Notes under the pieces: model-generated
What the model was told of the DNA's origin: nothing
The model's database searches: none
What the model saw: the letters and a program-made list of their open reading frames with translations, nothing else
Program-made: the position numbers and the translations under genes
Shown: one piece after another, positions 58,371 through 64,000 of the stretch
Layout: every line of letters begins with the position of its first letter
Position numbering within the stretch: the stretch's first letter is position 1
From: Pseudopyrenochaeta lycopersici
Taxonomy: Eukaryota > Ascomycota > Dothideomycetes > Pleosporales > Pseudopyrenochaetaceae
DNA length: 64,000 bases
NCBI GenBank assembly: GCA_003313425.1
Contig: NHZP01000050.1
Span: 186,001 to 250,000 of the forward strand
Direction of reading: 5' to 3'

Positions 58371-59747
58371 GATGTTTAGTTAGATTGAATACAAAAGGAT
58401 ACAATGAAGAGAGATGGAATGTTTTGTACGATGAGAAAACTGTAGTGATAAGATCATATTTACAGCGTTTCGAAGTGCCTTTATAGGGAATTCCAAGTTT
58501 CACTTTCTAAATTTGAACCAAGTGGCATTTTCCAGACCGCTTACCACTTGAACTTATCATATCAATTAGCGCTTTTATCCTTCGTCTCATATATAGCAGC
58601 CAATATATTGAGATATGTCGTTCTTCCCCCACTGATCTGCCTGTGAAACTTCAATTGCCGCGTTGTGTTCACGCCGGGTATGCACTACCATGACCGGCAT
58701 TTGGTCTCAATCTTCCTAGCTGCAGTAAATATAGTGCACATGATGTTACTCATGACCCGATCATAATATCGAATGTTTGGATCAAATCCTGCTTCGCAAC
58801 GCATGCCAGTCATGGCGAGAAGAACTTCTTTTACAAATAAATGTCAGTATTTTCGTATCTATTATGTATAAAATAACTCGAGGAATGCATAATCCAGAGG
58901 CAGTAGAGGAATTTCCCCAATAATGAAGTGACATTTCGCATCACGTCATGGTTTTCTAATATATTAAGAAGAGTGTCTCGAAGCCGAAAATGGCCTTCTA
59001 CAATCAATCTTATCAAGAATCTCAATTCATAACGATTGAAAGAGATCTAAAGATCGTTGAGCTTGTCCTCGGCTTATTTCGGCGAAAGATAATGCTGGTT
59101 CAATTGTATTTTTCAAATCCTTGTGTGAACATAGTAACTCGACGGCCTCAGAAGATCTAGTAAATTCCACAAGGTTGTAATCCTCAATACTGTTGTAAAC
59201 TGCTTCAGTAATAAACTATCTCCCTGAGCACATATCTGACTGTTGTTCCCCACGTCCTTAACTTTAAATTCGCTCTATTGGGCCGAGACGTAGCGCGTCT
59301 GCGGCTTTTCTAAGAATGTTCTCACTCGGCTGTAGTTGAGGGGAACTTAATTTTCATAATAAACAATGGTAGGTATTGAGTATTGGCACATGGAAAGAAC
59401 AGTGGAAGACCGTGTTCTGCTAGATGCCCCACTTCCCCACAATCGGCTACGACACATGGTTCGGGTTATTGTATTAACTATCGGCTCTTTCCTTGCACCA
59501 CTTCATTATTTGAGATGTGCCATTCGATATCTCTATATACCTCTACATGCTCGATATTGAAGCACTTGATCAAAAATGGGTAAGCTTGCCGATCCAATCA
59601 CTCGCTATAATAAAAGTATCTTGTCTCTGCCATTCCATAGGAGGCCTGGCCTCTGTTACACCCGCAAGACACACTATAAATCTTTATGGCTGTACGGCAG
59701 CTATTTAGTTGAGAGATACATATGAGAGAAAGTAGACCACATAAAAT
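58371..59747. other. Intergenic region, no gene seen
   Basis: 1.4 kb between the oxygenase start and the synthase 3' end; AT-rich. No splice-supported gene seen on either strand. Confidence 0.45.
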
Positions 59748-61699
59748 TCAATCAAAGTGAATACGCCATAGCTCGCGCTTGGAATTTCCTGTGAAGGAGC
59801 TTCTCGTATGCAATGTTGAGAAGTTATCACTTACCAGCAAGTCACCCTCCTCCCATGTGTGCCAATAACAAACCCTTCGATCATGCAACAGGGACTCCAA
59901 AACCTCGCAAACACTTTGCTCACCATTCCCGACCTCTACATTTGTAGGATCAAAGCGCGTTTTCTCCTGCGGCCATCGTTCGTGATATTTGAGACACGGT
60001 CGACCAGTGGAAGGGTGAGAGGTGATCAAAGGCATATCTTTGATCATTGTCTCATCAAAAGACGCGGTACTCACTGACCAGGTCAGATTTCTTAAGTTAT
60101 CCAAGGGCATGCTGTGTGGAAGGTATTTGAATACTAGCCTGGATGCGGCAAATAAGGTAAATCCGGTGTTTTGAGGGCTTGGTGTAACAGCAGTAAAGAA
60201 TTGGAACCTTGGTGGTCGCGGGATAAGATATTGGCTACCATCCGCGCGTTCTAACCTCTCTGTCTTGAACATGCCGTCAAAGTGGAAAGGCATCCACTCT
60301 GAACTTAGAACGTTGTTTAGCCCGTGATCTTCAAGTCCATGGTCTTTGACTTCTAACACGAGTCCAAATTTCCAAGGTGTTGGTTGCCCAAGCTCGTAAG
60401 ACTTTGCAACAAATCTCTCCCGATCTTTAGTCCCTGCGAAGTCACGAAGGACGACAGGTGAATTTTGCTCCGCCAGTTCGCGAAGTTTCCTAGCATCAAC
60501 TTGATCGATGGCCAGTGATTTTGCCCCATTTGCTGGTCGAATCATAGATCCGGTTGGATACATCGGTTCGATTACAACGTTTGCATCATTCCAATGGTAA
60601 AGATACGACTTCTCGCGGAAGAAGGAGGGCACACCGTTTTCGGAAACCAATTCCATGTTTTCCATGGCTTCAAATTTGCGACGGTGTCCAGCCAAGACAG
60701 TTCCGTCAATCTTGAAGGCGATACTATTGTGCCATGGTGTTAATGGGTTGGAGATGGGTAGTACATTGATGGAAATTTTATCTTCGCCCGTGGAGGGATG
60801 GATGGAAAGCCTGACGTGATTTGGATATCTGTCGCGCACCGCTCGAGCGAATGCATCGCCCCGCTTGAGCATAGTTTTTGCAATTTTCTCTACACCCTTC
60901 TTGAAACGGCTCTTTGTGCGGTCCTTTCCAATTGGATAGGCACATGCCAAGTCCAACTCCAGGAATTTCAGATATCCACAGTACGTGAAACGTTTATTCT
61001 CATCATTTTTCACATATGATTCGATTTTCCCCTTGGCCCATTCAGATTCACTGTATTGGTTCATCAGACTCAAACGCATTATTGATGCTGCCGCTGCGTA
61101 TGACATGTCATCAAGTTGTTCCTCGACCTGTTCCACGGCCAACAAGTCATTCAGACGGGCAAACTCGATGTTTCTGTACCCACGTGACCTCGTAAGATCC
61201 CGGAGTGTTTTTCCGTAGTTCCAGACAACGTGGTCAGGTACTCCCAGTAGATCTAGCTCCGTCATTATCCGGCCATTGGGAAATTTGAGAAAGTATATTT
61301 ACCATTGTATACCAATCCATCTGAGACGATTACTAACTTAGCGCCCGGTTCGTAAATCTCCCCAATGGCAGCACACATCCCATTAAGGTGCGCCAAAGCC
61401 ATGTCTTCCGCCTTGTCAGGTACAGTTCCCAACACCTTGGCCTTCGCATTGGGACTCTTGAAGGGGAACGCTGGTAACACCATACGCACTGCCGTTTTCG
61501 ATTTTACCGCAAGATAGATGATACTCAGAGATTTGATAGCTCCCTCATCACTGCGGTCAACGGCGTCTCTCGGCAAGGGGCTTCTGTATCTGAAAATAAT
61601 GTCGAGAATTTGCTGCGCCGTCGCAAAAACATCGACCTGTACACTGTTGGGCACACTGATACCAAGATCATGAGAAGCGTTACCGAAGAGTAAAGGCAT
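59748..61699 (-). CDS. Isocyanide synthase fused to TauD-like dioxygenase
   Basis: Exons (minus) 61303-61699 and 59748-61252, 633 residues. The intron joins SDGLVYN|DLLGVPD, a conserved ICS stretch. Residues about 1-345 are a Dit1/isocyanide synthase domain: FRYRSPLPRD, FPFKSPNAKAKVLG, SDG at 126-128, EFARLNDLL, and CGYLKFLELDLA. From about 380 to 633 follows a TauD-like Fe(II)/2-oxoglutarate dioxygenase with HFD at 456-458 (WMPFHFD), and the distal H and R in LHTRSSFTG...ELWRIHF. ICS enzymes convert the amino group of an amino acid (tyrosine, tryptophan or valine in known cases) to an isonitrile; the fused oxygenase often desaturates or decarboxylates the product. The substrate cannot be told from sequence. 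Fungal isocyanides often bind copper. Confidence 0.9.
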
Positions 61700-63183
61700 A
61701 TCGTAGGGAGAAGATGTCAGGTCGAAAACGGATGAAGAAAACCCGAGCCAACTGAAAACTCCGCTTTCTGGAGAATATTTTCAGCCAGATATCTTACATG
61801 TAGGGGTGAGTATTTATGAAAACTCTCCATTTCAATTGTACTGAATAAATCCAGACATTAGGGCAGATCACAGCATCGTGCTTGCTAATCTAGAGCAAGA
61901 ATAGGGGATACTTTGCCGTTATTGTGTTACGGATACCGGCACCGAGATGAAATACGCCAATTGCCTTCCCCATAGAGTTTGTTCCGCTGCGTAATTGATG
62001 ATCGGACCGTATAAAAAACATACAATAACAAGGTTCTGGCAGCGCCACGGCCACACCAAAGGTCGTCCGCAAACAAAAGAGGCATGTGCCGAGCGGGTTG
62101 GTTCCGCGAATGATCTGTGCGACTGCATCATCTGAGCTTTGAGTAGTTCCGTCGTCATTCTACAAATGTATTTTCGGTACTTTCACGATTGAGGGTACAG
62201 CAACGTCAGGGATATGTAAGTGCATATGGACTCCACGATTCAACTCTCATGATATTGGCAGGAATGATGACGACTTTCGCTCCCTGGGACTACACTTTTA
62301 CTGGACCCGTACTGATCTTCAAAACGTTTGCAATCTTGTTTTCCTTTCAGCACATCACCTCTGCACCAAGTTGGAGGTCCGGATCAATGCAGTTGTTCGC
62401 TTGCGAATAATGCTTTGTCTCATTCAATTCTCTACTCTAGAAGACGTACAGCATGTTACCCTGCCCAGCAGCTATTTTTCTCGTTGTTTCTTCAAACAAA
62501 GAATTTTGGAGAAGAAGTCTTTCCTGATAGACAACAGCCGCTATTGCGTCTTTGGGCGCTTGCAACGCTGCTCACGTCATTCAGTGCACACTTTACTAGC
62601 AAGTATTGGTCTTTTCACTCCTAAACCTTGTCGCAGAGCACAAGTTCTGTTTTAGGACTGAGATTGCTCATTGTTTCTTCAAATACAATCTAAGTTGCAA
62701 TATAAATTGCTATAGCGTAGATCAAGTACATCTACGTCCTGACCATGGGACTTGCTAACACTGGTGCATCCGCCGAAAGGATCATCGATCCAATCCTCAC
62801 ATGACGGCTTGATATCGGCATAAGTTTCAAGCTGGGCGATGTGGGCCTCTCGAGCATTCATCACAGTGGCGGGCGTCGGTGGATTCCGCTAGCGTCGGGG
62901 AGTGACCGAGAACCTTGCTAGTTCAGATTTTATCTGGTCTTTGGTCTTCGTAAGGACCGTGCTACCCATACTTTGCTGCCCATGTCTTACAGTCTTTCGA
63001 CGCGTTGGGCGCGCTTATGACGCATCAAGCCTAGCGAACTAGTTACCTGCTTGTTTTGGATGCAGGTCAGGATCAAGTAAACGATGGCACCACAAAGGCC
63101 ATTTCGTATAGCAGCAAGCGCTCGCGATGGCAAACATAATAAAAACATTTTCTGCTACCTATCTCATCCAACCCTGACCTATT

Positions 63184-63203
63184 CCTCCTGTCGACACAGG
63201 AGG
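63184..63203. repeat. Perfect inverted repeat, 8-bp stem and 4-nt loop
   Basis: CCTCCTGT - CGAC - ACAGGAGG. Function unknown; such a palindrome could be a regulatory site or a trace of a mobile element. Confidence 0.55.
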
Positions 63204-63549
63204 TTTGGTGTGTAAGGTTAACCCTGAAGTTCAGTCGTAACGCGCAGGCGGACACGAAAGCACACACCAAACATCAGGCTCCCAGCAGCTACGAACCGCA
63301 CCAATTCTATATGTAGAAGTTTTGCAAACAACACGCCGTGATCAATTGTACTGTGCCGCTCGCGCTCTGAGTGCTACAACAGATTTCCACGCTCAAGCTC
63401 TAGCTCGAACGCTGGTAATTGCGGTGGACTGTGCTCAACTAGACTATGTAGCTGGCTCCTACGAGAATCCTGAATAGACAGTGGTCCGCCTCATAGATCG
63501 CCTAGATAACTGTTGCCCAGCTCCTTATTGTCCCTCTACGAAATGAAAT

Positions 63550-63575
63550 CTTATTTTACCTGCCTGTAAAATAAG
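63550..63575. repeat. Perfect 10-bp inverted repeat with 6-nt spacer
   Basis: CTTATTTTAC - CTGCCT - GTAAAATAAG. Function unknown. Confidence 0.55.
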
Positions 63576-64000
63576 TCTATGCTACAACTATTCTCTAGTA
63601 TTACGCAAAAAAAAAGTGCCTCCCAAACGCAACAGATCATAATGAGCCCTAGACGCACCATTTTTCAACTCTCATCAAGCTCACCATGCTCATTAGATTC
63701 GCTCAGATCTTGCTACAGAGCATTCATTCAGTATGCGATGTGCTTCCACTCGATGTCGCAATTTTGTTCTGTTCCGCGTTCGAAGATTCAAATGTTAGGG
63801 CGTTCGTCTTTACTCTCAATAGCGCACATTAAAAGCTAACATTCTTTGAGTAACATAGCTACCTGACAAAGAAAACATTTAAACCCACTATGGGAATGGA
63901 GAAAGGCCTCAAGTGCTCTAAGACCGTTACACAGGCTGCTCACGCTAGCTCTCTCAATTTTTCTTGAGGCTTCTCAACAAGGTGAAGTAGCTGCTACCTA

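Larger units (their letters stand above)
61700..64000. other. Gene-free end of window
   Basis: 2.3 kb with no supportable gene. Short frames on both strands are not extended by plausible splicing. It holds two perfect inverted repeats listed separately. The isocyanide cluster could continue beyond 64000. Confidence 0.45.

Noticed and set aside
61890..62158. Overlapping minus frames that resemble a transporter fragment
   Set aside because: No consistent motif and no start context; both frames look random.
62679..62864. A 61-residue minus frame near the end of the window
   Set aside because: No domain, no splice-supported extension, and low-quality composition; not supported as a gene.
1..64000. 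CRISPR arrays, prokaryotic operons, rRNA genes, polyketide or peptide synthase genes
   Set aside because: None seen; the genome is eukaryotic and the only biosynthetic core gene found is the isocyanide synthase.

Overview
This window looks like nuclear DNA of a filamentous ascomycete (Pezizomycotina; Dothideomycetes-like is my guess from gene content, not a proven placement). The reasons are short introns (about 45-140 bp, one of 209 bp) with GTRNGT donors and CTRAC-type branch sites, dispersed monocistronic genes on both strands, and typical fungal families: C2H2 factor, APC permeases, LysM and CBM18 proteins, subgroup-C-like GH18 chitinase, F-box proteins, a DUF3723-type relic and an isocyanide synthase. 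I rebuilt exon structures by hand; every multi-exon model below closes in frame.

Layout. 0.2-5.5 kb: a multi-finger C2H2 protein (-) and a basic, low-complexity protein (+). 6-21 kb: two amino-acid/choline-type permeases (- and +) flanking an AT-rich, repeat-like gap, a 933-residue protein with a Clr5-like N-terminus, and a decayed DUF3723-type gene; then an orphan protein and a leucine-rich-repeat protein. 21-24 kb: mostly non-coding plus a small membrane protein. 24.3-32.7 kb: a secreted chitin-related cluster: a four-LysM protein (-), a LysM + three-CBM18 protein (-) and, divergently, a 1323-residue secreted protein joining a NucA/NucB-like nuclease domain, two CBM18 modules, a GH18 chitinase and a Cys-rich tail. 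33-49.5 kb: largely housekeeping: F-box-like proteins, an AAA+ ATPase, two small MC...CGH proteins, RIX7, VPS20, a PITH protein and LSM8. 49.5-56.8 kb: a polytopic membrane protein, a frameshifted remnant, a TPR-SET protein and a secreted M28 (NAALADase-like) peptidase. 57.2-61.7 kb: an Fe(II)/2-oxoglutarate oxygenase and an isocyanide synthase fused to a TauD-like dioxygenase, likely part of an isocyanide biosynthetic cluster that may run past the window edge.

How they fit. Two sets stand out. The chitin cluster pairs chitin-binding proteins (shielding or masking) with a chitinase carrying a nuclease-like module; by analogy with chitinase-delivered killer systems this could be an antagonism system, which is inference. 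The isocyanide set could make a copper- or metal-binding isonitrile, with the second oxygenase, and perhaps the peptidase, as tailoring or neighbouring functions.
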